Source of the DNA: Pseudonocardiales bacterium
Lineage (GTDB): Bacteria > Actinomycetota > Actinomycetes > Mycobacteriales > Pseudonocardiaceae
Direction: 5' to 3'
Assembly: GCA_025465385.1 (NCBI GenBank)
Contig: JAODNG010000379.1
Location: forward strand, 1 to 13,272
Length of the DNA stretch: 13,272 nt
The notes under the pieces are model-generated. The model was not told the origin of the DNA. It searched no databases and saw nothing but the letters and a program-made list of their open reading frames with translations. Position 1 is the stretch's first letter, and every line of letters begins with the position of its first letter. This document shows, piece after piece, positions 1 through 6,820 of this stretch. The position numbers were made by a program, and so were the translations under genes.

Positions 1-172
1 ATACGCCGCCCAGAGCCACCCGAACGGGCGCCCCAGCGATCTCCTACCCACCATGTTCAGCGCACCCTCGGCTGTCTCGCCGGAACAAACTGACGTTGAC
101 CAGTGAGAGCAAAGCGCGCAGTGGATCGGCGGGTCAAACAACCGCTCTGTCAGCGAGCCACAACCGGCCGTT
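1..172. other. Left-edge stretch with no supported gene
   Basis: I see no intact coding region here. The open frame that becomes the LysR-like remnant is readable back to about position 107, but before position 181 I cannot match it to LysR family sequence. If the regulator was once complete, its helix-turn-helix part would have lain here and beyond the left edge. No convincing promoter, tRNA or inverted repeat was seen. Confidence 0.4.
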
Positions 173-568
173 GTGCAACTAAGGTGGGTCGGCGTGGATC
201 TGGATGCCGTGCGCCTCACCGGAACCGAGTGGGCCGCTTACTACGACCAACTCGCCGCCGCGTTCGGGCTCACCATCGATCCCATCGGTCCCAACTTCGG
301 CACCGAGCCCCTCCTGGACGTGATCGCCGACTCGTCGGCACTGGCGACCTTCGTCGGCGAGCAGACCCGCCTCGTCTGGCCCGCCGACTACGGCCTGCGG
401 CGCATTGCCGTGCACGACCCGACACCGGTCTACCCGCACTCACTGATCTGGTGCAGCGACAACGCCCACCCAGCACTCACCACACTCCGCAACTACTTCG
501 GCTCGACACAGCCCGACCACCGCGACGCCGAGAGCTGGACACCGAAATGGGCTCAGCGCTCGCCATGA
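173..568 (+). pseudogene. LysR-type transcriptional regulator, C-terminal remnant
   Basis: The frame opening at the GTG at 173 reads 131 residues. From position 218 (TGTEWAAYYDQLAAAFGLTI) to the end (SWTPKWAQR) it resembles the second half of a LysR-type effector-binding domain, including the stretch GPNFGTEPLLDVIADSSALA. A LysR regulator is usually about 300 residues with an N-terminal winged helix-turn-helix, and none is present. Just upstream, family-like pieces are split over three frames: KVGRR at 181-195 in frame 1, IWMP at 198-209 in frame 3, then TGTEW at 218-232 in frame 2. This fits two small indels in an ancestral GRRIWMP...PGTEW segment. I therefore call it a decayed gene, not a short protein. 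It is convergent with the glutamate transporter operon; any past regulatory link to it is unknown. An expressed 131-residue fragment cannot be excluded. Confidence 0.6.
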
Positions 569-598
569 CCGCATCGCCCCCGCCGGCGTGTGTGTGGG

Positions 599-1252
599 TC
601 AGCGGAGAACTGGGGGGCGGGGTACCGGAGTGCCGAGGTATTCGGCGTAGAGGTGCGCCCAGGTGCCATCGTCGATAGCGCGATGCAGCACGGCGGTAAT
701 CCGTTCGCGGAGCACTGGGTCGCCCGGCGGCAGGCCGATGCCGTATTCGGTGCTGCCCAGCACCAAGTAGGGACCTGCGATTCCCACCTCGGCGCTGCGC
801 GCCGCGGTGATCTCATAACCGCCGAGCGCGAGATCAGCTTCACCTCGGCCCAGTGCCGCGTCCCGACTACCCGCGGTCAGCGGCTTGAAACTGGTGCGGG
901 CGGGATCCACCCCCAAGTCGTGGGCGATCAGATGAAGCATCGCGATGTCGAACCCGGTGTATCCGCCGGAACCGGGCGAGCGCTGTGCCAGCCCAGGCTT
1001 TTCCTGGATAGCGACGATGAGCTTGCCGCGCTGGGTGATCCGCTCGATGGTCGGTGATCCGCTGTTCGCCGGACGTGCTGGCGCGACGGTGTCAAAGGGG
1101 CTGCCCGCCACCGGGGTGGGGTGTACGCGGAACCGATCGGCGACCCCATCGACGGCCCAGCCCAGCGCCCACAAGGCTGCGATCCCGACGATCACCAGCA
1201 GGATCAGTAGGCAACCGATCCGGCGCGGCCGCAGCCATCCGCGCCGGCGCAT
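599..1252 (-). CDS. Membrane-anchored, single-lobe family 3 solute-binding-like protein
   Basis: This 217-residue protein has an arginine-rich N-terminus, one hydrophobic helix at about 11-34 without a lipobox, and a proline/serine linker to about 66. A domain similar to bacterial extracellular solute-binding proteins family 3 follows. It matches GluB of the same locus through IERITQRGKLIVAI (69-82), GYTGFDIAML (97-106) and GIAGPYL (157-163). It then jumps directly to YGIGLP (170-175) and a closing helix, DDGTWAHLYAEYLG (194-207). In GluB about 97 residues separate the equivalent points; here there are 6, so nearly all of lobe II is missing without loss of frame. A ligand-clamping role is therefore doubtful. 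A membrane-tethered accessory or decoy, or a decaying paralogue, are the alternatives. The ATG at 1252 was chosen because it sits just before the membrane helix; no clear ribosome binding site precedes it, and the frame stays open back to 1423. Confidence 0.6.
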   Translation of the reverse strand: MRRRGWLRPRRIGCLLILLVIVGIAALWALGWAVDGVADRFRVHPTPVAGSPFDTVAPARPANSGSPTIERITQRGKLIVAIQEKPGLAQRSPGSGGYTGFDIAMLHLIAHDLGVDPARTSFKPLTAGSRDAALGRGEADLALGGYEITAARSAEVGIAGPYLVLGSTEYGIGLPPGDPVLRERITAVLHRAIDDGTWAHLYAEYLGTPVPRPPVLR

Positions 1253-1507
1253 GACGTACAAGATCGACCGGGACCGGGAGACCGGACGAGGGGTCACCGG
1301 TTGCCTGCGCACCGCGACGACTTTAGGCGTTCCCGGAAGAGCGGTTGACCGCAGCCGTAATGGTGATCGGATGCTGAGGCGCGCGGTGCGGCTGGCGCGC
1401 GCCGGGTTCCTGCGCCACGCCACCTACCACCAGGCCGTGTTCGCGCGCTCGACCGAGGACCTGGTGCGCACCTTGTACCCGAGCAGATCTCCGATGGTCC
1501 GCACTGC
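1253..1507. other. Gap between gluD and the single-lobe binding protein
   Basis: No gene is supported in these 255 bases. The minus-strand frame of the downstream gene stays open to 1423, but the added residues are arginine/proline-rich and look like translated GC-rich spacer. A G+C inverted repeat lies at 1378-1403. The gap is much longer than other spacings in the glu operon, so the downstream gene may have its own promoter, although I could not pick one out. Confidence 0.4.
1378..1403. terminator. Possible GC-stem terminator after gluD
   Basis: GGCGCGC (1378-1384) and GCGCGCC (1397-1403) form a perfect 7-bp all-GC stem around a 12-base loop, about 105 bases beyond the gluD stop in the direction of transcription. 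There is no T-run on either side. Actinobacterial terminators often lack one, but GC-rich DNA also yields such stems by chance, so this is weak. Confidence 0.22.
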
Positions 1508-2365
1508 CTACGTGGCGAGCTCTGCGGTCACCAGGCGCGCATCCGGGGTCGGTAGCGCGCGACCGGTGCGCCGGCTGCGCCGTTCGAGGTAACCGGCCGA
1601 CGAGGACAGCGCTGTACACAGCGTGATGTAGACCGCCCCTATCACGAGTGCCGTGGGAATGATCGGGCGTCCGAACTCGGTGAGGCTGCCGAGGTAGCGA
1701 GCCTCGTTGAGCAGTTCCTGGTAGGTGATGAGGAAACCCAGCGCAGTGTCCTTCAAAAGCACCACCAGCTGGCTCACGATCGTCGGAAGCATGGCCTGGA
1801 TCGCTTGGGGCAGCAGCACTGCCCGCATCACCTGGTTCTTGCGCAGGCCCAATGCGTATGCGGCCTCGCGCTGGCCGCGTGGCACCGACTGCATCCCGGC
1901 CCGGAATACCTCGGCGAGCACGGAGCCGTTGTACAGCGTCAAGCTCACCACCAGCGACCAGAAAACACCGAGATTGATCCCAGCCTGCGGTGCCGCATAG
2001 AACAGGAAGAAGATCATCACGACTAGCGGGATCGCCCGGAAGAACTCGACGATCGCGAACGCCGGTGTACGCCACCACCAATGCTCAGACAGCCGCGCGA
2101 CGGCAAACAGCAAGCCGAATGCAAGCGCCAGAAGTGCCGCGACGACGAACGCCCCCAGGGTGGCGCCCAGCGCGGCGAAGAGCTGCAACTGTAGATCCTT
2201 GTAGAGCAGCCATTCCCACTTCGGGCTCTCGAACTGACCGGTAATCCAGAACCGGTAGCCGACGAAGCCGGCGAGCGCGAGGATGCAGAGGATGGCCAGC
2301 ACACTGAACGCCTTGTTCCGGGCTCGGGCCCGGGGACCGGGAAGGTCGTAGAGCGCTGAACTCAC
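1508..2365 (-). CDS. gluD: Glutamate ABC transporter permease GluD
   Basis: This is an inner-membrane permease subunit of a polar amino acid (HisM/GlnP-type) ABC importer, pairing with GluC to form the channel for glutamate delivered by GluB. From the chosen start it has 285 residues. The first helix is at about 20-37, with further helices near 68-90, 104-124, 131-151, 196-215 and 236-257. The EAA loop that docks on the ATPase is at 166-189 (REAAYALGLRKNQVMRAVLL). The GTG at 2365 overlaps the gluC stop as GTGA, with GGAG nine bases upstream, pointing to translational coupling. An in-frame GTG at 2380 would add five residues and also has a GGAG, so the start is not certain. The charged tail after residue 260 is cytoplasmic by inference. 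It is the last gene of the gluABCD run; the next gene lies about 255 bases further on. Confidence 0.9.
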   Translation of the reverse strand: MSSALYDLPGPRARARNKAFSVLAILCILALAGFVGYRFWITGQFESPKWEWLLYKDLQLQLFAALGATLGAFVVAALLALAFGLLFAVARLSEHWWWRTPAFAIVEFFRAIPLVVMIFFLFYAAPQAGINLGVFWSLVVSLTLYNGSVLAEVFRAGMQSVPRGQREAAYALGLRKNQVMRAVLLPQAIQAMLPTIVSQLVVLLKDTALGFLITYQELLNEARYLGSLTEFGRPIIPTALVIGAVYITLCTALSSSAGYLERRSRRTGRALPTPDARLVTAELAT

Positions 2366-3012
2366 CGAGCCACGCTCCACCGCTTCTCCAGGGCGCGCTG
2401 AGTGGCGGTCAGCGGGACGACGAGGATTCCGAATCCGACCGCGATCCAGAACATGCCGATGAGCAGGGGAGCACCCCGCTCGGACAGCGCCGGGGTGATT
2501 TGGCCTGCCTCAAGAACGGAGAAGCCGGCCGCGATTGTGGTGTTTTTCAGCAGTGAGTTGAGCACGCTGGTCATCGGTGGTACCACGGATCTGATGGCCT
2601 GCGGGACGACGATCGTGGTGAGGGTCTGGCTGAACGTGAAGCCTAATGCCCGCGAAGCCTCGAACTGCCCCACATCAACGGTATTGATGCCGGACCGCAC
2701 TACTTCACAGACGAACGCCGCAGTGTACATGGCAAGGGCCAGCACGGCCCGGGTGAAAAAGGAGACGTCTACCAGCTCCAGGCGGGGGTAGGCGAAGGCG
2801 AAGAAGAAGAACACCAGCGTCAGCGGCGTGTTCCGAAAAATTGTGACGTATCCGGTGCCCAGGAGCCGCAATGCCGGCACCGGGCTGACTCGCATCGCGG
2901 CGAGCAGCGTGCCCAGAACGAGCGCGCCGAGGCCGGCGAGAACGAAGAGCAGGATCGTGTGCAGGAATCCCGTGATGAACAGGTCGCGGTTATCGAGGAG
3001 CAGTTGGATCAC
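2362..3012 (-). CDS. gluC: Glutamate ABC transporter permease GluC
   Basis: This is the second permease of the glutamate importer: 216 residues, typical for the His/Glu/Gln family. Hydrophobic helices lie at about 12-38, 56-76, 87-104, 143-163 and 182-201. The cytoplasmic EAA motif (EASRALGFTFSQTLTTIVVP) spans 118-137 and is followed by QAI. The GTG start at 3012 is 15 bases after the gluB stop, with only a weak purine-rich site upstream. Its stop codon is shared with the start of gluD in a GTGA overlap. It is shorter than GluD, which has a longer N-terminal extension and charged tail; this asymmetry is usual for the pair. The assignment of C versus D follows gene order, as in Corynebacterium glutamicum gluABCD, not functional evidence. 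Confidence 0.9.
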   Translation of the reverse strand: MIQLLLDNRDLFITGFLHTILLFVLAGLGALVLGTLLAAMRVSPVPALRLLGTGYVTIFRNTPLTLVFFFFAFAYPRLELVDVSFFTRAVLALAMYTAAFVCEVVRSGINTVDVGQFEASRALGFTFSQTLTTIVVPQAIRSVVPPMTSVLNSLLKNTTIAAGFSVLEAGQITPALSERGAPLLIGMFWIAVGFGILVVPLTATQRALEKRWSVAR

Positions 3013-3027
3013 TGAGGACGCCTACGA

Positions 3028-3915
3028 TCAGTAACGGTCGACCGCTGGGGGTGTCGCGGTCGAACCGGAGGCCCCGAGCGTCCCGTTGTAGATCTGTGTC
3101 CAGGTGCCGTCTTTGGCGGCGGCGTCGAGAACATCGTTGACCTTGGCTCGCAGGGCGTTGTCCGTAAGCGGCAGACCCACACCGTAGGGCTCTTGAGAGA
3201 ACGGCTTACCGACCACCTTGAGATGCTGGGGATCCTGCGCCGCGTAGCCCTTGAGGATGGCGTCGTCGGTAGTCACGGCGTCGACCTGACCGGCGAGCAG
3301 CTGATCCACGCATTGCGAGTAGGTCTGGAACTCGACGATCTGGTCGGTGAGGCCTTGTTGGCGGACCCGCTGGATGGGCGTCGATCCAGTGGCCGAGCAG
3401 ACCCGCTTGCCCTTGAGCGTTTCCGGACCAGTGATCGACTTGTCGTCGGCTTTGACCAGCAGCGATTGGCCGGCGATGAAGTACGGGCCGGCGAAGGAGA
3501 TTTGCTTCTTACGGGCATCGTTGATCGTGTAAGTGCCGACGTAGTAGTCGATCTGTCCGTTGCTGATCGCCTGTTCGCGCGCTGCGGACGGGATCGCCTT
3601 GTACTCGATCTTGGATTGCGGATCGAACCCGAGCTTGGCCGCGATGAGCCGGGCGATCTCAATGTCGAAGCCCTCGTACTTATTGGTCTTCGGGTTCAGG
3701 TAACCAAGTCCAGGCTGATCGTTCTTGACCCCGATGACGACCGTGCCGCGTTGGGCCATCCGCGCAAAGGCGGGCGAGCCCTGGACGGTGACGTTCTGCG
3801 CCACGCTCGGCCCGGGAACCTTGGTGCTGGTCGCTCCCGGGGAGGTTTCCCGACCGCAGGCGACCAGCACCAGGCTGCTCAACAGCAGGCCGACCACCAC
3901 GCCGCGCAGCTTCAT
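3028..3915 (-). CDS. gluB: Glutamate-binding lipoprotein GluB
   Basis: This is the extracytoplasmic binding protein that captures glutamate and hands it to GluC/GluD. The 295-residue precursor starts with a lipoprotein signal: a basic M-K-L-R, a hydrophobic core, and lipobox L17-V-A-C20, so Cys20 should be lipidated. A flexible Ser/Thr/Pro stretch runs to about 48. The family 3 solute-binding domain follows, with EGFDIEIARLIAAKLG (81-96), the substrate-carboxylate region around Arg113 and GTYT (127-130), lobe II with conserved VDAVTTDDAIL (211-221), and YGVGLP (244-249). Cys173 and Cys202 in lobe II could form a disulphide (inference). The ATG at 3915 has GGAG six bases upstream. It lies 27 bases after gluA. 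Glutamate as ligand is taken from operon identity; aspartate or glutamine cannot be ruled out by sequence alone. Confidence 0.9.
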   Translation of the reverse strand: MKLRGVVVGLLLSSLVLVACGRETSPGATSTKVPGPSVAQNVTVQGSPAFARMAQRGTVVIGVKNDQPGLGYLNPKTNKYEGFDIEIARLIAAKLGFDPQSKIEYKAIPSAAREQAISNGQIDYYVGTYTINDARKKQISFAGPYFIAGQSLLVKADDKSITGPETLKGKRVCSATGSTPIQRVRQQGLTDQIVEFQTYSQCVDQLLAGQVDAVTTDDAILKGYAAQDPQHLKVVGKPFSQEPYGVGLPLTDNALRAKVNDVLDAAAKDGTWTQIYNGTLGASGSTATPPAVDRY

Positions 3916-3942
3916 ATGCCACTCCGTTCGTTGCTTCGGTTG

Positions 3943-4701
3943 TCAATGGGTCAAGATCTTGCCGAGGAAGTCCTTGGCGCGTTCTGATCGTGGTGCGGTG
4001 AAGAACTGATCGGGCGCCGAGTCCTCGACGATCTCGCCGTCGGACATGAACACCACCCGGTGCGCGGCGCGGCGGGCGAATCCCATCTCGTGGGTGACCA
4101 CCAGCATGGTCATGCCCTCGCGCGCCAGCGCGGTCATCACATCGAGCACCTCCTGGACCATCTCGGGGTCCAGTGCCGAGGTCGGCTCGTCGAAGAGCAT
4201 TACCTTCGGACGCATGGCCAGCGCGCGAGCGATCGCGGCGCGTTGCTGCTGACCGCCGGAGAGCTGCGCGGGGTACTTGTCGGCTTGATCGCTGATCCCT
4301 ACCCGGGTGAGCAGCTGCATCGCAGCCGCGTGTGCGTCGGGTCGGCTGATCCGACGTACCCGTACCGGAGCGAGCTCGACGTTCTCCGCGATCGTCTTAT
4401 GGGCGAAGAGGTTGAACTGCTGAAAGACCATGCCTACATCGGCCCGCAGCCGGGCAAGCGCCCGGCCTTCTTCGGGCAGCGGTGTTCCGTCAATCTCGAT
4501 CCTGCCCTCGTCGATCGGTTCCAGCCGGTTGATACTGCGGCACAGCGTGGACTTACCGGAGCCAGACGGCCCTAGCACCACCACCACCTCGCCGCGCGCA
4601 ACGTCAAGGTTGATGTCGCGTAGCACGTGCAGCGACCCGAAATGTTTGTGCACGCCCACCATCCGGATCATCGGCGGGTCGGCTGTCGCGGGAGCGCTCA
4701 T
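3943..4701 (-). CDS. gluA: Glutamate ABC transporter ATP-binding protein GluA
   Basis: This is the cytoplasmic ATPase that powers glutamate uptake by binding the EAA loops of GluC and GluD. It has 252 residues with all ABC motifs: Walker A GPSGSGKST (44-52), Q-loop Gln94 in VFQQFNLF, signature LSGGQQQR (147-154), Walker B VMLFDEP (167-173), D-loop SALD (175-178) and switch His204. The ATG at 4701 was chosen because GGAGG lies five bases upstream and because it gives the normal family length. The open frame continues upstream to 4857, into the divergent miaB gene, with residues unlike the family. It is the first gene of a gluA-gluB-gluC-gluD minus-strand run and is divergent from miaB across 128 bases. 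That arrangement is known from Corynebacterium near recA/recX, which supports glutamate as substrate. Confidence 0.93.
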   Translation of the reverse strand: MSAPATADPPMIRMVGVHKHFGSLHVLRDINLDVARGEVVVVLGPSGSGKSTLCRSINRLEPIDEGRIEIDGTPLPEEGRALARLRADVGMVFQQFNLFAHKTIAENVELAPVRVRRISRPDAHAAAMQLLTRVGISDQADKYPAQLSGGQQQRAAIARALAMRPKVMLFDEPTSALDPEMVQEVLDVMTALAREGMTMLVVTHEMGFARRAAHRVVFMSDGEIVEDSAPDQFFTAPRSERAKDFLGKILTH

Positions 4702-4796
4702 CCGATCCTCCAAGTGGGCGGGGGGCGTCGGGGTCATCCATACCACGCGGTTGCCCGTGCGACGAGGGTGGCGCGATAGCGGGTTCGACCCGGCCC

Positions 4797-4802
4797 TACC
4801 CT
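4797..4802 (+). promoter_or_regulatory. Putative -10 element for miaB (TACCCT)
   Basis: TACCCT fits the actinobacterial TANNNT -10 pattern. It would place transcription start near 4809, leaving about 20 bases of leader that carry AAGGAAGG (4811-4818) before the miaB ATG at 4830. No good -35 is present at the usual distance, which is common in this group. This rests on motif and spacing only. Confidence 0.3.
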
Positions 4803-4829
4803 GGAACGGTAAGGAAGGGTGATCTGCGG

Positions 4830-6287
4830 ATGACGGCGAGTACCGAGCAGTGTCCACGCAGCTACCGCGTGCGCACCTACGGCTGCCAGATGAATGTGCA
4901 CGACTCCGAACGATTGGCCGGGCTGCTCGAGTCGGCCGGGTATGTCCCCGCGGAGCCAGACGCTACCCCCGATGTGGTCGTCCTGAACACCTGCGCGGTG
5001 CGCGAAAACGCCGATAACCGGCTCTACGGCAACCTCGGTCAGCTCCGCCCGATCAAGCGCGATCATCCAGGGATGCAAATCGCCGTCGGCGGCTGCCTGG
5101 CGCAAAAAGACCGTGGCGAGATCATCCGGCGAGCGCCCTGGGTGGACGTGGTGTTCGGCACCCACAACATCGGCTCGCTGCCGGTACTGCTGGAGCGGGC
5201 CCGGCACAACGACGCCGCTCAGATCGAAATCGCCGAGTCGCTGGAGGTTTTTCCCTCCGCGTTGCCGGCGAAGCGGGACTCGGCGTACTCCGCGTGGGTG
5301 TCGATCTCGGTGGGTTGCAACAACACCTGCACGTTCTGCATCGTGCCGGCGCTGCGGGGCAAGGAGGTCGATCGGCGGCCCGGTGACGTCCTCGCGGAGG
5401 TCGAGGCGCTGGTGGCCGAGGGTGTGCTCGAAGTGACCCTGCTGGGGCAGAACGTCAACGCCTACGGGGTCGACTTCGGGGACCGGCGCGCGTTCGGCGA
5501 CCTGTTGCGGGCCTGCGGGACGATCAAGGGACTGGAGCGAGTGCGCTTCACCTCGCCACATCCGCGGGACTTCACCTCAGACGTCATCGAGGCGATGGCG
5601 GCCACCCCGAACGTCTGCCACCAGTTGCACATGCCGTTGCAGTCCGGCTCGGATGCGGTCCTAGCGGCGATGCGCCGCTCCTACCGGGCGCAGCGTTACC
5701 TCAAGATCGTCGAAGAGGTGCGGGCCGCGATGCCCGACGCGGCGCTGTCCACCGACATCATCGTCGGCTTCCCCGGTGAGACCGAGGCCGACTTCCAGGC
5801 CACCCTGGACGTGGTCAGCGAAGCACGCTTCGCGCAAGCGTTCACCTTCCAGTACTCGCGCCGCCCGGGCACACCGGCAGCCGACATGGCCGGCCAGGTG
5901 CCCAAGGCGATCGTGCAGGACCGCTATGAGCGCCTCGTCGCGCTGCAGGAGAGCATTTCCTGGGAACTTAACCGGAGACTGGTGGCCAGCGTGGTGGAGG
6001 TGTTGGTTTCCGAGGGTGAGGGCCGCAAAGACGCGGCCACCCGGAGGATGAGCGGGCGGGCCAGGGACGGCCGGCTGGTGCACTTCGACCCGGGCGGCGA
6101 CGAAGTCCGGCCGGGCGACGTGGTACTCGCGGAGATCACCTATGCCGCGCCGCACCATCTGGTATCCGACTTCACCGTGCGGGGGCACCGCCGGACCGCT
6201 GCCGGTGACGCGTGGGCCGCCGGTCGACGCCCGACCACCCCGGGAGTGCTGCTGGGACTACCCTCGTTCACCAAGGCGACGATATGA
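4830..6287 (+). CDS. miaB: tRNA-2-methylthio-N6-dimethylallyladenosine synthase MiaB
   Basis: This radical-SAM methylthiotransferase adds the 2-methylthio group to i6A37 in tRNAs reading UNN codons, downstream of MiaA. It has 485 residues. The N-terminal UPF0004 domain has its three cluster cysteines at Cys19 (YGCQMN), Cys55 (NTCAVREN) and Cys89 (GGCLAQ). The radical-SAM CxxxCxxC is Cys163, Cys167 and Cys170 (GCNNTCTFC), so both [4Fe-4S] sites look intact. A C-terminal TRAM RNA-binding domain covers about 380-450, followed by a tail of about 35 residues (AGRRPTTPGVLLGLPSF) that I associate with actinobacterial MiaB proteins. The ATG at 4830 is preceded by AAGGAAGG. It is divergent from gluA, and its stop overlaps an ATG (ATGA at 6284-6287) of the next frame, so it is probably co-transcribed with the membrane protein gene. 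Confidence 0.95.
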   Translation: MTASTEQCPRSYRVRTYGCQMNVHDSERLAGLLESAGYVPAEPDATPDVVVLNTCAVRENADNRLYGNLGQLRPIKRDHPGMQIAVGGCLAQKDRGEIIRRAPWVDVVFGTHNIGSLPVLLERARHNDAAQIEIAESLEVFPSALPAKRDSAYSAWVSISVGCNNTCTFCIVPALRGKEVDRRPGDVLAEVEALVAEGVLEVTLLGQNVNAYGVDFGDRRAFGDLLRACGTIKGLERVRFTSPHPRDFTSDVIEAMAATPNVCHQLHMPLQSGSDAVLAAMRRSYRAQRYLKIVEEVRAAMPDAALSTDIIVGFPGETEADFQATLDVVSEARFAQAFTFQYSRRPGTPAADMAGQVPKAIVQDRYERLVALQESISWELNRRLVASVVEVLVSEGEGRKDAATRRMSGRARDGRLVHFDPGGDEVRPGDVVLAEITYAAPHHLVSDFTVRGHRRTAAGDAWAAGRRPTTPGVLLGLPSFTKATI

Positions 6288-6322
6288 TCGCCGACACACT
6301 TCGTCGGCGCGGAGGCGGCGAT

Positions 6323-6793
6323 ATGACCGACGATCCGAATGGCATCGCTGCGCTGCGGGCTGAAATCGACGCGGTGGAGCGCTCGGCATTGCATCGGGTC
6401 GACCCGGGCACCCGCGCGGCGGTGATTTCCGCGGCGATCATGATGCTGCTGCTGGCCGTCGCGTTGCCGTGGGTGGGTGACGCCAGCGGCTGGGACGTGC
6501 TCAGCGGCGCCGCCAACCCGGTCGACCGGGTCGGAATGTTGCCGCGGATGTTCGGTGGCGTGGCGCTGGGCCTGGGCGTCGGTGTGTCCGTACTGGCGCT
6601 CGTCACCCGGCGCTGGGGTCTGGTCTGGGCCAGCGCATTGGGTTGTACCTATTGCGTGCTCGACGGGGTGTGGGCGATCTGGTCACGGCAGACCGTGCAC
6701 GGTCCGGGGCCCGGAATCGGACTGATATTGGCGGTGCTGGCCGTGGCGGTGCTGGCCGCGCAATGGCTACGCCTGGCCCTGTCCCGCCAATAG
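6323..6793 (+). CDS. Small four-helix membrane protein (Rv2732c-type position)
   Basis: This is an uncharacterised integral membrane protein of 156 residues. A short acidic/basic cytoplasmic-like N-terminus (1-31) is followed by four predicted helices at about 32-51, 77-95, 99-120 and 131-148. Helix 1 ends in LPWVG, and a loop of about 25 residues contains ASGWDVLSGA. I see no catalytic motif. Two starts compete. The ATG at 6323 has a perfect GGAGG seven bases upstream and is chosen. The ATG at 6284 overlaps the miaB stop as ATGA, has AAGG upstream, and would give 169 residues. It lies directly downstream of miaB, the place held by Rv2732c in Mycobacterium tuberculosis, and ends 27 bases before the convergent DUF349 gene. 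The link to MiaB is positional only. Confidence 0.8.
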   Translation: MTDDPNGIAALRAEIDAVERSALHRVDPGTRAAVISAAIMMLLLAVALPWVGDASGWDVLSGAANPVDRVGMLPRMFGGVALGLGVGVSVLALVTRRWGLVWASALGCTYCVLDGVWAIWSRQTVHGPGPGIGLILAVLAVAVLAAQWLRLALSRQ

Positions 6794-6820
6794 CGCTGTC
6801 CGCCAGTAGCTGGTTGCCGA

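Noticed and set aside
1424..1507. Minus-strand TIGDLLGYKVRTRS just after the gluD stop, faintly like lobe II of a binding protein
   Set aside because: I considered it as the missing lobe II of the single-lobe protein, but the resemblance is a few residues, it sits before the N-terminal anchor rather than after lobe I, and a stop follows.
1323..2081. Minus-strand frame (252 codons) overlapping gluD and the gap after it
   Set aside because: It is out of frame with the clear permease, and the translation is low-complexity Arg/Ala/Gly/Pro.
4734..5561. Long minus-strand open frame (275 codons) opposite the start of miaB
   Set aside because: It lies over the conserved MiaB cysteine regions, has no recognisable domain, and such antisense frames are common in GC-rich genes.
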